This document shows, piece after piece, positions 1 through 14,400 of a stretch of DNA of 64,000 nucleotides. The stretch is from Diprion similis. Its lineage: Eukaryota; Arthropoda; Insecta; Hymenoptera; Diprionidae. The notes beneath the pieces are model-generated. The model was given only the letters and a program-made list of their open reading frames with translations, was not told where the DNA came from and did no database searches. Numbering within the stretch: position 1 is the stretch's first letter; every line of letters starts with the position of its first letter. Location: assembly GCF_021155765.1 (NCBI RefSeq), contig NC_060108.1:23151025-23215024 (forward strand), written 5' to 3'. Both the position numbers and the translations under genes were made by a program.

Positions 1-1123
1 GGAGGAAATTTCTAATCGATTATGGAAAGAAGTGAGATATAATCTGGATATATATACAATGATACTTTCACTGTTCAAAAAATGATGCTCGTGGAAAAAT
101 TTTAATGAAATCGATGAGGAACCGCAAGAAGAAAGGTTAAACGATAATTTTCCTCCGCAGCTAGTTTCACATATCTAGGCAACTCGAATTCCAAATCGTC
201 ATGTTTTTAGTAATTATGTATCTAAATCTATATAATACATACACTCGCTGTCCCCAAAGTTTCACGCTTATTATAATTCAGAGTTAATTGCTGTCTTCCA
301 GCGTATACCTATCAAACAGCTGTTAATTTCAGCCAACGCATGAAAATTCAGGCCATGAATGATTATATTCGTACACATATACCGACATAACTTAATAATG
401 CACGAGTGAAACGATTCAGATTTCTAGACTATGAATTCTACCGAACTGTGGCTACCGAATGCATAGTTTAAAATGTGCTCAATTACCATCCTCGAATTAA
501 TGCAACGTGAAAAACAAGCCTCCTAATGTACCGGCCGAGGCACCAGCCAAAAGACATCCGGCCTCGTTGCTGGGTTTAAGTTTTAATCACGTCCCCTGAG
601 GGGCGCTTCCGCGTACGCTGCACCCTTGAGATATTAATTCCACTCCGGGATGACGAGGGGCCGGGATCAGAGACGGGAGCGAAGATGACGTTTTTGGAAG
701 ATTCCGCGTTTAAACGCTTGGGAGGAGTGAAAGAAAAAAAAACACAAAGTAGATGCGTCCTGTAAATATCTCACCAAGTCTTATCCGTATCCTTAACGCG
801 ATATTCGCGTGATTACGATACGCACAAATGATGATTGCTCCAGGTGTTTGGGATCGCGGCCTCCAAACGAGGCCCTAATTTCCATTAATCCCTGTAGTTA
901 ATTAATTTCCTCCTTATGTACAGCCGTAATTAGTCCGTAAATACGACGCAGACTGGCCGTTCCAATTGACTGAAACACGGAATCTGTACGTTGAGGTGAT
1001 TCTTCTACTTTATTTACTAGTAACTTGACAGGGGTTAATGTTTGGTTTGAAAACACCTTGCCAAAATAAAAGGGAGTAACGAATCAAGGAGACAAGAAAT
1101 ATAATTAAAAAAGTTAAACTGAC
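1..1123. other. No gene seen
   Basis: Mixed-composition DNA with frequent stops on both strands. I see no supported exon, repeat or RNA gene here. If the exon at 1124-1334 is real, this stretch would be intron or intergenic. Confidence 0.5.
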
Positions 1124-1334
1124 CGTCGTCGGGCATTTCTGCGCAGAACGTTTGAAATCGAAGGAAGCATTTAACGGGCCGAATGGTACGAAAATTTTTC
1201 AGAACAGTGCGTAGCTGAGGGTCCTCGAGATCCTGCAGGTTTTCAAAGTGAAGAGCTTTTCTTTCAGTCAGAGGTAGGTAGGAACGTGTAATGAAGTCGC
1301 AGAGACGGGTGGCCCAATATTGTCTGAGGACATT
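1124..1334 (-). CDS. Isolated candidate internal exon of an unassembled minus-strand gene
   Basis: Seventy codons are open between a very good acceptor (pyrimidine-rich, TTTTTTAATTTCATGTCAG) and a GTCAGT donor, phase 0 in and phase 1 out. The peptide looks like folded protein: NVLRQYWATRLCDFITRSYL, then PLTERKALHFENLQDLED, then TVLKNFRTIRPVKCFLRF and QTFCAEMPDDG. I do not recognise the family and found no partner exon in the 1.1 kb below or the 16 kb above. It may be the edge of a gene that continues to the left of the window, or a chance frame. Confidence 0.4.
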
Positions 1335-3140
1335 CTGACATGAAATTAAAAAATTCTGCATCAAAATTCATTCGGGATCAGCTATTTTTTTGTCACCGGT
1401 GAAAATATAATACCGACTACTTTTTGTTTGTTCTACCGAGTAATAACTGCTACCTGGAGTTAAAATTTTTACTTCAAAGAAAGAGTCAATTGAAAATTTT
1501 CTGTAGACCGAAAGTCAAGAGTTCAGTGATACGATATTAAAAACTCTAGTCACTGAATGCCAGAGCTGTATTTCATTGACCCCTCAGCACTCGTGCATTT
1601 TTTCTTTTTTTTTTGTTCCCACGTTTATCTAGCGGCTGTTAAGAAAGCGCGTAAAAAGTTAAACGTTAATTAAACTCTAGATTACAAGAAAGAAAAAAAA
1701 GAAAAAGAAAATCGACGTTGAAAATAAATTCGCATACCAGGTGAATTCGCAAACCCTATTGCCGAAATACGAATATAGGGTAATATTAACGGCTGCAGCA
1801 GAAGCTAGTCGATGTCTAGCCGTGATTTTGCGGTGAAAACATAAATTCAAAGGGTCTTTTTTATGATTTGAAGATTAGAATCAGACACCAAGTATATATA
1901 TATTCATTGTCAGCTGGAGAAAAAGGGTTTATATACGTAGAAAAAAAGGAAAAAGACAAAGTTAAAGTGAATGTGAAAAAAGATAAAAATATGCTTTGAT
2001 TGAAACCCCTGGCTTTTCCACAAAGAATTGCAGGGTGAAACGCGATTGGTAGACATTATTCGCAGAGACGCTGACAAGTTTTTTTCCCCACCCCTCAGCC
2101 TGTTTTATTTCACCTTTTATTTAGGGTACACAAAACAGGGCGAGACTGCAACAGCTTATGAAAGTTTTAATACGAAACAGGCAGCAAGTCGCGTTTTAAT
2201 GTATTGCAGTAGCCTTAAAGTTTAAAACGATTCCATAACTTTTCAACGTGTTATTATAACATTCTGGCTTCCCGCTTAGGCAACCGACAAACAATTATGC
2301 ATTATTTCAATGAAACAAATATATCGCTTTAATGGAAGGTGGAAAACAACGTGTACATTTTATCGCTGCGAGTATGTTAAAAAAAAAAAAAAAAAAACCA
2401 AAAAACAAAAAACTTTTCTCACGCCTCGCGCAAACGAATATTTTTTTACATCAACAACGGAACACTGAAGCGTAGACGAATTTCGTACGAAGTGCAAGTA
2501 TAATTGGAACCAGTCGTCTGTGCATCTACGGCTCCTGTGCGCTGTACCAAACGCCTCCCGGAATCCCTTCGGCGGTTTCTGTTTGTCATAATTAACTACG
2601 TTTCGCTGAGCAATATGCCGGACTCCTACGCTCTTGGCTAATATTGGGTACAACGACCATCATTTCGTGTTCACTTTGCCATCTATCTCGTCGCACTTGA
2701 CTTGATATCAGAGATGTTCTGCACCTGCAGTTTCTGCACCACAACGCGGATAGGATGCGATATGCATGATTATTATGTTACGGATTCACGCGAAGCCACG
2801 AATATTTTTTTCGCATAAATTGGGAGATAAAATGGCAAAATGTATTTCGTTTTTGCCGTTGAATTTCACCTTCCCTTTCTCGGCAATAATTTCACGCTAA
2901 ATGTGACGTTTGTTTGATATCGGAACTCGTAATCCGGTATAAATTTGTTCAAGCTTTTATCGCATAGCGGAGCGAAGTGTAAGCTCGAAATGAAATTAGT
3001 CGAGACTCTGAATCGAGGCATGATTTAATGCCCGGTGTAAAGGCTAATGATATCCGAGGGTTCGTTGAACAAAGGAAGTAATATAATTAAGCAAAATTAT
3101 CATTTGTAACGAAAGCTCGTGATTCGTACGATTTTACGTG

Positions 3141-3142
<2 letters not shown>

Positions 3143-3182
<40 letters not shown>
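3143..3182. repeat. (TA)n microsatellite
   Basis: About 20 perfect TA units, in gene-free sequence. Confidence 0.95.
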
Positions 3183-3183
<1 letters not shown>

Positions 3184-4487
3184 CGGCGTTTTTCTCTTTC
3201 ATCTCTTAATTCAACCGTTCGTCGGTGTATTAAAATCCCTGCAGAGTTTAATGAATATCGACTTAAACCGACGTCGTACGAAACTTGGAATAATACGAGA
3301 ATTATCTCCGCGTTACGAAAGGAAACGAGACAAAAATTTAAAATAAAAGTGAACGGACTTAACGGAGTTTAAATCAGAACCAACCCCACGCTCACTGCAG
3401 TTGAGCAATTCAGCTGGCCAGTAAAATCGCACGAAGCTTTGGCCCGAATTACTGTTGCAGAACTGCATCAAGCCGTTTGTCTGTCTGCGTGGCGCTGAGG
3501 ACGTAATCCATTAATCCACAAGAAAAGAGGAATATACAGAAAAATTCTGCCTTGTGACGCTGTTTTCGAGGGTTAAAATACCCAAACTCGTCGCGCGATT
3601 CGTCCATCGTTTCTCTGATCCATTGGATTCGGATTTGAATTTGTAACACGATGACACGCGTGTCACAGCTCGTCGTTTCCGCAAACAAAATCGACAGCTA
3701 ACGATGCCTGATCAACGACAATATCTCTGTAACGGCCCTTCGGTATTCCGCATTTCACGGTTGAAACGGTCGTTCAAATCCCACGGGCACCGGTATATGT
3801 ATACAAAATCCCTTTTACCCAGCTGCAGTGTCGATACACGTGAAACACGGGTGAGCAACGATTCGTGTAAAAGGGCAAAAGGCAGACCGGGGAAAATGAT
3901 ACTCACTGACCACATTTTCAGTCGGGAAAAATGCGTTTTTCCCCCTTCGTGCCGGTCTTGTCCGGATGCGAAAAACGACGTGGTACCATTTTGGCCGTCA
4001 CGGGGTTGAGAGCCCGTCTCAATTTTCACGAGTGAAAAATATTCCGTAACCGATAAAATCAAAATTTACCAGGTTTTTCGAGACTCGTAGGGTGTCGAAA
4101 AATTTTTAATAGTCAATCTCGTGTTCGCAGCGAAGGTTCGCGATATTCTTGCTTGTAATTCAGCGTAACGGCTGAAACGCGAGCAGAAAAAGTAGAGCCT
4201 GTTTAAATTCAACGCCGTTTCCGGCACGTGCGGAAACGAGGAAGTAGCGAAATTTAATAATTTTCATACGCATCGAGCCCTAGTATACGTAAACTTTCTG
4301 TACATAGATTAAAACGTGCGTCGGGAATTTCCCTGCTGGCGAATTCTCGGTAAGCAAAACGGCGATCAAGGGGTGAGGGGCGATCAGGCAGAGGTTACGA
4401 ATCCGGGGAAGACCTCCCCGAATCACTACGAGGAGGATCCTTCCTTTGCTCCTGCTAAGCTCCTCCAAGGACGCGCTAGCGAGGCGC

Positions 4488-4509
4488 GGAGGCGGAGGCG
4501 GAGGCGGAG
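4488..4509. repeat. (GGAGGC)n short tandem repeat
   Basis: Just under four hexamer units, purine-rich on the plus strand. Confidence 0.9.
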
Positions 4510-7500
4510 ATGAGGGCTCCTGATTTCTCGTATAATATTCCCCAAATAGGATCTTTCTTTCGATCCCATCGCGGCATCGACGCCGTTGAAACCCCTTCAA
4601 TATCCCATCCCTATTTTATAGCGGAAAACCCGGGGGCTCGTAAGTCGGCAGGATAACGCGCCTGGGACTCAAACACCTACTCGTTGAATTTCCACCCTAT
4701 GTTGGATGGTCGGCAGAGTTTTTATCAGAATCGAACCCGAGTTATTATTTGGCAACGTTGATGACTCGTCGATTGCCCGTAATTCGTACGATTGCAAGGG
4801 TGAAATAATATTTATCGATTTGAAATTTTCGAATTCCATATATATATTTCTGCTCTGAAAAATTTCCTGATAATTGGAAATTCATTTTTTACCCGTGCGC
4901 TAATACATCTCCGGCATTTCGTATTAGTGGAATATCAACGGAAGAATAGTCTGTCAATTAAGAAACCGCGGATTCACGAAACTTTCGTTTCTGGTATCAT
5001 CATTTTCGTCGAAATAACAGAGAAACCGAGTTCAAAGAACAATCGCCTCAGAAACGAAATACTTAGTTGAAGTTCGCGTGCCGCAAGGACAGAAAAACGA
5101 TCTGAGAAATCGGAAGATATAAAGGTATAGACAGGAAGAAAGGAAAGCCTTTGAAGATGACATCCAGAGAGCTTTGAGAAACGCGTTAAACTTGACAAAC
5201 TTGTGAGCCCTCGCTTAATTACATCGGTATGGAACGTTTTACAGCATCATCTTGCTGAAAGGGCGGCTCCCGCACGAGAGAAGCAAAGACGAAGTGCCTT
5301 CATAAAGGAATACGGTGTACTTTGCTTTAAATTAGGACACTTAGGGGGTTCCCCTGGATCAGTGGGTGTGTGGGTATGCGTGTACCGAGACATACTCGAC
5401 ATCCGCTACGCCTTAGGATCCGGGGTGCCTACTTGAAACGACACTCGACCCTGCAGGGTGGTGGTGGTCCCAGCTGAATATCCCGCGTTGGATTTCAGCC
5501 CTGATTTTCACGTGAGGAAGGTGAAAACGCTCGACAGGTAGAAACAGCCAACCGGACAACTCCCGTCCCGACTGAACTGTGCTTTTTGGAATTACATTCA
5601 AAGAACCCCTTCCTGACAGAGAGACAAGGAATTAAATGTTGACAATTTCATTAAAAACAATTCGGCTATCGTGATAACTTTGGATACTTATTCATTGGAT
5701 TTTTGCGTTTTTTCAAAGTCTTGACAACGTTAATTTACGTTTGCTGATAAAGTATAATTTCAATAATTTAGATCTAGAGACAAGATGCATACAAGTAAGT
5801 TTTCATGAGCTGAGTAAAAATTGATTTTGGGCGATTTCTTGATAATTATAATCGATTAGGAAGATTACGTTTTTGGCACTGATAAAAACAGGGGTAAAAT
5901 GTTACTGCTAGAACATTTTTGATAACGGCCAAGTTTTTTTCATCTTAAAGAGATATTGTTCCAGTGAGATTTAGTTCGGTTGGCTTTAGTCCCAGCAGCT
6001 TACAAACGATTACTTCTTGATTGTAATTCGACACTCTTTGTTTCGAGACTTCGAGAGACTATCCAACCAATAATCCGACACTTCTTTGTGGTACGCGATA
6101 ACCCTGAAAGAAATTGAAGCTGATATTTGGGTTGGCAGAACCAAGAATGCGGTGCAGAAGATGAGAACCCGCAACCCGAGTCAAAGGTACGAAACGTTGA
6201 ACGTGTTCGAGACGCTGAAGAGGCTGAAGGGTCCGGAGTGGTTGATTCTAGTGGTTACAACTTGAACGTAGGCACAATGCCGGGATGGACAATGTCGGGA
6301 TTACAGAGCTCACCCTATCTTGCATTGTTGTTTGACCCCGGGCTGCGTTCGGAAGCCTCCCTCGGGGGTGGGCGATACCGTCCTCCGTCTCTCTCCAATG
6401 GCCGTGATTCCCGAACACTGCCCGGGGCATTCGGAAGGCCAGTGAATTATGGAAATGTGTCAGTAACACGGGAATGGCGTGCTGACCGAGCTGCGAATTG
6501 ATCTTCAATATCGGCCTGCCGTTGCGCTAATTATTTTCGACCCTTGGCCTCGAGCTTAAATTTGCACTCACCGTCTGACGGCTGATCGACTGAATTTCTC
6601 GAATTCCACTGTCTTTCCACTTGGTGTTTAAAATGGCGATAAAACTGCAATCGTCTCCGTTCCATTTCAATTATATCCCCGTTAAAAGGAGCCCTCGCAA
6701 ATGCGACTGTTCGACCGCTCAAAATCCCTTCTGCTCGTTTTCCGGTGTCCACATCTGGTTCGAATTCATACGAGAGAGATTCGCTCGTTCGTTCAACGCC
6801 CCGGCGATACGAGCTTTCTTTGTTAACGCCTCGGATAGCCAGGAAGTCTGTTCTTTTACTCGCGCCTCGAATTGCCTGCGAAATGTTCTGCAGCGCTAAT
6901 TCGGAAAGGGGATACGTAGAAGGGACTAGAAAAGAGAGGGGAATAGAAAAGACTGCAATTGTTTGATCCAACACGATCAGTAATAGACATCACCATCAAC
7001 CAGAAAGCTCTCCACCAATTTCAAAGTATGGAGACTTCTGGAATCTCCTGCGTAAGTCCAGGTCTATCGGGGGGTGGTTTTGGCCCCCGAAAGACCCAAC
7101 TTGCTTTGTGTCACAGAAACGGCACCGCGAAGCATAATAGGTGTGCAAAAACAGCATGCAAAAGCTTCGGTCTAGAGACGGTGCGGAGCTTTCAGACGAC
7201 ATCCGGCTGCCTCGGGCAAAGGACGTTAATTAACTCGGCGAGATAATTAGGGAAAGATTTATACAGCCCGGCCGGAGGGATTTGAAAAATAAAAGAGTTT
7301 ATGGCTAGGCTGATAACCATCTACTCGGAAATTTACCAAGCCGCTTCTTAAGACTTTATAATGTATAATAATCTTTATTGAAAACAGGCTTCTGAAATTT
7401 TGCACAACATGAAAATCTCCCAACGTAATTGCTCACTCGATGGAGCCGGGAGTAAAATCCTAATTCAATTTTCTTTGCGATTCGATGCAGAGAACGAGTA

Positions 7501-8421
7501 AGTGTTTCGATTTCTTAACTTGCCGTTTGTTGTATCGGATTCCGGAATTTTCATTCTAAATATCGCAATGACCAGAATTTAACTGAAGGTATTGAAAGTA
7601 GTAAGTTACTCTTATTTTCAATTATATACGTCTACAGATTTTGCAATAAAAATTTCAATGCTCAATTCTATTCATCAATCATTTCTCAAGTATATAAGGG
7701 AAACAAATGCTACAAAAACGGAAATGAAATTTTTCTCCTGCTCAGAGTCTATCGATCTCAACTGTATATTACTTATTTTCGTACGCTCATCGGGTAAGAA
7801 CGTTGAAACTGTTCGTTCAAAGCCAGAGGGTGTAAAAAACATTGTGAATTCATGATACCTACTTACAATTAGTCAACTTTTTCACTCAAGCACAAGTAAA
7901 CGTTTCCCTACAGGGCATTCTGGCGTGGCGCGATACAGGATACCACATTATACATGTACATTGTAGACAGTTATATAATATCCTGCACGCCCTGTGTGTC
8001 CTCCACAAGTACTTAGGTACCTAAAGTTACGTGACCCGCCGCCTTGCGCCAAGGCAGCCACTAGACTCTGCTTTATATACGCGTCATTTCTTTTTTCTTT
8101 TCTTGCTTTTTTTTTTACTTCTTCAGGGAACAAACTTTTCCAATTTATTTCTCTCATATAAGGCTTTTAAAGTCAAACCTTGTAAACCTTGCCCTAGGAG
8201 GATGGTCGGTAAATGTCGCAATATATCAAATTTTATTGTAATCCGCAACACGGACGCGGACGTGGATTCAACCCCTGGATAGAATTTCACCCCATTCCGC
8301 GATACCTGCAACCCTGGACCATTCCAAAAGTGGGAAAAGAAAAAAAAAAAGATAACGCAACTTTTTCAGTGTATCGTCGAAACTGCACAGTTTCACGCGG
8401 TCTGCTATTTTACGGCGGGGA

Positions 8422-8439
8422 GGGGGGGGGGGGGGGGGG
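8422..8439. repeat. 18-base G homopolymer
   Basis: Preceded by GGGG-A, giving a 23-base nearly pure G tract that could form a G-quadruplex. Confidence 0.9.
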
Positions 8440-11400
8440 ATACTCGTTCGATTTTCAACGCTTCCGGAGAGTAAAGCCGGCCAATTTGTTTGGTCTTCGG
8501 GTACACGGTGCCGGTAAATTATACTGTACTGATCTATTCTAACGTAGCCTCTGGGTAATCCTGCGGGAGTAGTGATGGTTGGCTATCCCTGAAACCTGCG
8601 ACAAGCCGCGGATTCCCTCGGGTAGAGCGCTGCGAGGCTGGAGCATTTATAATGCACGCGAATTCGACACCCGTACCGATGCATTTCCACGCCGTTTCTG
8701 ATTTCTGTACTTTATCTATCTCACCTTCGAGCTGCGAGCATTTCTGCAGATGACTAATGCTGTCGTAATACGTGCTTTTCCATTCCAACGGTGAAATATT
8801 TTACATTTCGAGAATAGTTTCGAAGGAAAATCTTGTCAGAGGAGTTATGCCGATGAATATTATAAGCGCAACAAATCAACCGAATTCTCCAACCGAATTG
8901 AAAAAGTCACAAACGAAACGAGATTTTTTTCTCGTGAGACTCGAGACAAACGAATTCGAGCATTCCGTGGATTCTTATCTGGTCCTTTCGCGAGAAACAA
9001 TCCGTGACTTCGCAACCCTGAGAGAGAGAAGTCCATGAGCGGATCGGATCGAGGGTCGCTGGGATCAGGATACGAGTAAGGAAAAAGATCTAAAGGTACA
9101 GGATGGATGGGTGCAGGTATCGGTGAAAGGAAACACCGTAATCTTCGGTGTACATACTTCGTGTCCCAGAGTATTCTATTGGCTAAGTTCCTGAAGCAAA
9201 AACGTTGCGAAGCTGTCGTCGAGGGGTGAGAAGCACCCATGTAACATACCTATAACGCAGGTATAACGGGACGTGAAAACCCGAGGGAATCGAAACGCTG
9301 CGTCGAGCTCACAGTACAAGCCCGTAACTGCATAGCATGAGAAGCTTCTATTTCTCGGAGAATCGAGACTCTCGAGGTTTAGACTCGTGAATAGCGAGTG
9401 TGTGGTTATGACTCGTTTTTAAATCTGAATACGTTACAGACACCTCGGGGGCGACGATGTGACACGGTGATATTCGTCTCTTCAATATTGAAGCTCAAGC
9501 CTTCCCGCGCTTTCAAGTCACTTTGCAAGGTGACGAACGTGAACTCACATCCGGGAAATGTCTCAGAAATGAGACTACAGCCGTGCATATTTCGGCGCGA
9601 TTCAACTACGCAGACTACTCGAAATATTGGAATCACAAATGACCAGACGACCCTCGGTCACCGATGTCGGGAATTGGTAATGAAAACACAATTGGTTTGA
9701 ACAATGCAAGCATTGCCATTTCTGCGAAAAGTCGATCCATCGAGCTTGTGAAAAAGGAAGAACAACGTACTTGTACCGCTTGTACCATAAATTGGCCGTA
9801 ACTCAGCCAGCTGCGGTAGACGTGTGGGTGTGAGGTATGCATCTACGGGTATGCATAGTAATAGGGTGAAATATCGGCCGGTGTTCTGGAGCAGAGATCA
9901 AAATGAGACACCGTCTGTATCCACACCCTAGTAACGTTCTGTCGTAACTGGGCGGAGCGGAAGCTAGAACCTAATAGAGCCTCTGAACTAGACTCGAAGC
10001 TTGAATTTGAGCTTGCAGTGCTTGGATTTCAATTAGAACTACTTCAGGGGGCGAAACGCGGTTACGATTGGAGGACGCGCCTTCGGTACACAAAATTACT
10101 TGGATTTGAAAGGCCCACTGTTGGATTTAATGAACGATTTTACCAGAAGCAAAGAGAGTGGTTTCGCCAACACCGTCGAAGGATGGACGCGCGGATCTGA
10201 GGCCCACGCTTTGAATCATTCGTGTGGTAAATTGGACGACAAGGACGAAGACTCGTCGGCTTGGATTAGCTTGGCAAAACGAAGAACGGAATTCCGAACA
10301 GTTTGGAAATTTAAGAGGATGTTAACGAGTGAATTTCCGCCACACTATCGCCGCCTCGCCGAAGCGAGTGTGACAATTGTCGACAATTGTCGCAGGCTGT
10401 TGTCGCCCAAAGTGCTTTTACGTAATGCAATTATTCTCCCGGTAGAGAGTCGTACAAAAGCATAACTGAGGATGAGAGCTCCGCTAGTTGAATCACTTGG
10501 TACCTTGGATTATGCAATTAGGCGGAAATATTGTTGTGAATTAAAGCTGCGGGTCGAAACTCGCTTCTAAGGGGTATAAATACGGGAATCGAGTACTTCA
10601 ATTTTCCCAATGAAACCCGAAGGGGTTCAAATAATATACAGATAATTCCTGCCACGCTTCGGCACGACTCAAAACAAACGGATTCTCAGTAGCCGAGGAT
10701 TTTCACACTCTCAAATTCGCGGATTTTACGGTTCGCGAAGCATTTATACCCGCCCGGAATTCCAAACACCTTTCAAATACTTCGGAAGCAATAAATATCC
10801 CCTCGTGGCAGAACAGCGGGCGAATTATTGCCATCGAAAATAGTCGACACGAAAGTTTCCATTAAGCTTATACGACGATGAAAAAGAAACGGTATAAAAT
10901 TTAATCCGATCAACTCATTTCCATCGCCAATCTAATATATACGAGTATAATCTCACAGCCTCAATTAGGAGCTATAGTTTTCTTCTCTGCCGGCTAATTG
11001 CATACAGGATTTGAAGAAAAACTGGAAAATGTGAGCATCAGGAGGAAAAAGTCTTTCTCGCGAACAAAAAATGTCGGCTTTTGTTTTTTCCGGCAAACAA
11101 AAAGCTCTCGGAACATACCGAAACTGTATCGCAACAAAGAAACGCTTTATTCACTGTGATGCAGAATTGGGTGGAAGGAAAAATATCCAGTCTCTTTCTC
11201 TCTATCCCATCGCGTTGATGAAGACAGACTTCATAAAGGCGATGGAACAGGTCTATAAGCACGAATGGCGTTGAAACTCCCGAACAAAAAGCTGCAAACA
11301 ATTGGAGACAGGCGTTGAGAGAACTTGGCCAATTCAACTTGTCTTCGGCTTTCCAGGCTGGAGGCTGCTTCCACTCATCGTCAAACCGTTGACAAACTAT

Positions 11401-14400
11401 GGAAGCATATAGATAAGAATCGTACGTCAAGTTACGAAAAAACTTTCAGCATGTCGATAGAATTTTTGAATTTTTTTTTTGCATGATTTTCGGGAATTCG
11501 AAATATATTTTTTTCAAGAGTATAGGGTAAGAAAGACAATTCATTTTTTCGCGCATTTTCATAAATATTGCTTGACGGCGTGACGGCGCGTTACCAAGTT
11601 TTTCTCCAGAACGAAAACGACTATTATTCATCTCGACGAACATGCAATACTCGCCCCTGTCAGCACGGCTTTGCAATTGCAGTTTTATTTATAGGTTTCG
11701 TTCGAGGTGATAATTTTACAAAGCCACGACAAATGGCTGCGGAAGTAGACGCAATACCACGAGATCCTTGATACTCCGGCAAGGCGATAATAGTCAGCAT
11801 CAAGGCCGACACTATTGACGAGATTGCGGCGGAGAGTGGAGTAGAAATATTTCCTCTCTGTATCATAATTCTCGTTATTCGATGGACCAAACGGGAGCTA
11901 ATATTAACAACTAAGTCGTTGTCAGGATATTCTGAACTTCAAGATTGAGTTTTCTTTCAGCTGCAAAAACATTTGCATACTTGGTCGATTGAAAAGTTGT
12001 TATTTTTCTTCGCGGTAACCAACTGCAATTCACCGATCAGTAGAAAAAATAGCAGCAAATCTGACATGAAAAATGCATGGAAAATTCTGATTAAATCGAG
12101 AGCTTTTTTCGGTTTGCGCAACTTGCAGCAGGTGTGCAAGATTTCCTCGAATTCCGTAACGTAATCTGGGCTTCAGGAACAAAGTTAGTCTCTCAGGCCT
12201 GACAATCCTATTCCACAAGAAGGGTTTTAGGCCCCATCGATTTTCCGGTCGATTCCACCCATTTAATTCCCGATTCAATTAATCTCAAACTATCTCACAT
12301 CTTCTTCTTCGGATCTATTATTACACCCGCCTGGGTGACCTGCGTGGTGGTATATTGCTCGATAGATTTGGGAAAAATATGTGAAAGTTGAAGCGATATT
12401 CACTGATGGTAGAAAAAAACTGAGGAAGCAGAAATATGTAAAAAGCAAAAGTTGGCTATCCAACATCCTGTAACAAGCGCAACGAGCAAAGTCGTGGAAG
12501 CTCTCGAAATCCGAGATAATTATCCAACTCTATGCCGTTTGACAGTTCCGTTAACAGTAAAGCCTCGCGCCGGTTTGTCTGCATGCAATTGTGAGACTGA
12601 AACTTTGGGCTCGCTTGACTGATTGCCAGGTTGATTAAATGGCTAGAGTTGGCGGGAGTTGTGCAGCTGAAACACCGGTTGAAAATGTTCCCTAGGTGGT
12701 AATGTGGTAATGGAGAGAAGTTGCGAAGACAAAGAAAATACGTGAAAATACAGGGAGGAAAAAAGAAATTGGAGAGAGCGGAAAAACAGCATCCGTGACG
12801 CCGGGAGGCAGGAGTCTTGTACCCGGAATGAAAATTTCCAATTTCCCAGGACTGCGAGCTGAGGAGAAACGCGAAGGGAGCGACGAGTCGAGTTAGGCCG
12901 AGCTTCCGTAAGAAAACGATTAGATTACAGCGGCTTTCCCGGTTTGTAGAAGGATCCGGGACTTCTTAGCGACGGATGTTTTTTCAGAGGGAGAAAGAAA
13001 GAGCGAGAGAGAGAGATATCCGTGTCATTGGGCGGCCGTTTAATATCAGAGAAAATCAATGCTTTTAGCCTGATTCAGTTTGTCGCACAGCAAACGGCGC
13101 CCGCTGCCGCCGGTCGAGTCAAAAAAGTCGAAAAATTCCGTCGACCTTACAATTAGTGTCCGCATTCCTGAATGCATAATTAATGCCCTGACATTTGGGC
13201 GCTTAACAAACCCAACAATGGACCGAGAACACAAAAGGATGTTTTACTTGTACTATTGGGGCCAAGCCGAGGATCCGACTGCCCAGCATGATTTCCTCTG
13301 CCTCCGAGTAGCGCTTTCCAATTCCACGGTGACAAGTGAATTGTACGAAAAATATAAGGCTTCCTTTTCTTCTTTGGGCTTATTTACTTATTTTTATTTT
13401 TTCCTCCTATCGTAATATATTCGCCTGATTTTCCTCGAAGCCAAACTGAAAGTGACGAATTAGTATGACCAAATTTCCAGCCTTTGAAACGCTTCGAAAT
13501 TTTTTGTCAAAGGGTCGAAGCGTCGTTAATAAATTACGTCAATTATCGAAAGGCTTCGTAATTGCTCGTCGAGCGTTTAGTCATTGATAGGGAAAGTACG
13601 TGACGAAAAGAAAATCTACTAACTTTGAGGGGGTTGTAATACACCACTGTGGTGGTGGAGCTGAAAGACTTGGAGTTTAATTTCACACCACAAGCTTGGC
13701 CAATTAGCATTTCTATCGATACAGTCTGTGAGGGTGTTTCATTTCGATTTCTTGGAATTTCCGCCACCACAGACCACCTGCTTTTGACTGTTGGTTAAGA
13801 ATCTGCGCACAATATAGCATCTGGCAGAAATTTTCAGAGTGCATAAAATCAATTTAACATCGATTGTTTTACTTTTAACCCAATCAAATTCGAATGAGAG
13901 TAATTTTCTGGTACGACAGTAATTGTTATTGCGCAATTACCGTGTCCCTATAGATTCCTTACATTCAAAAGGTTACTTGTAAAAGGTCACAACAAAGCTA
14001 GATCGCACCTGCTATTCCTGGCAGAAAAATAAATCTTGCTCTATTACAATGCCAAAAATGATCTTACCAAATCGAACGTGATCTCAGTGAGAAGTTTACA
14101 AGAAGAAACGATTAATTATCCATCTTTAGCGCAGGAATTCCCCGGCGGCCTGCAAGGGGTCCGGATGAAACTTGGACCACCGAATTGTTCTCCGCATGAT
14201 CGTCTCTCGGTGAGTGAAAAAGGGACGAGGAAACGCGAAGACGGCCGAGTGACCGAACGTCAGGATGCCGAGTTCCGCGTGACCGGGGGTGGCTTTGAAA
14301 CGAAAACGCACCCTTAGCGCTCGACAGCCCGCACAAAAACGCACCGCAACTGAACGGCAGGATTAAATGTGTAACGCAGCGTAGGAAAACCCGGATGACA

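Noticed and set aside
6531-6974. 147-codon minus-strand frame overlapped by two plus-strand frames
   Set aside because: All three strands/frames are open together, which reflects low stop density rather than coding. No family motif.
10018-10465. Overlapping plus-strand frames of 60 and 121 codons
   Set aside because: No resemblance to a known family and no splice context; overlapping frames in GC-richer DNA are a common artefact.
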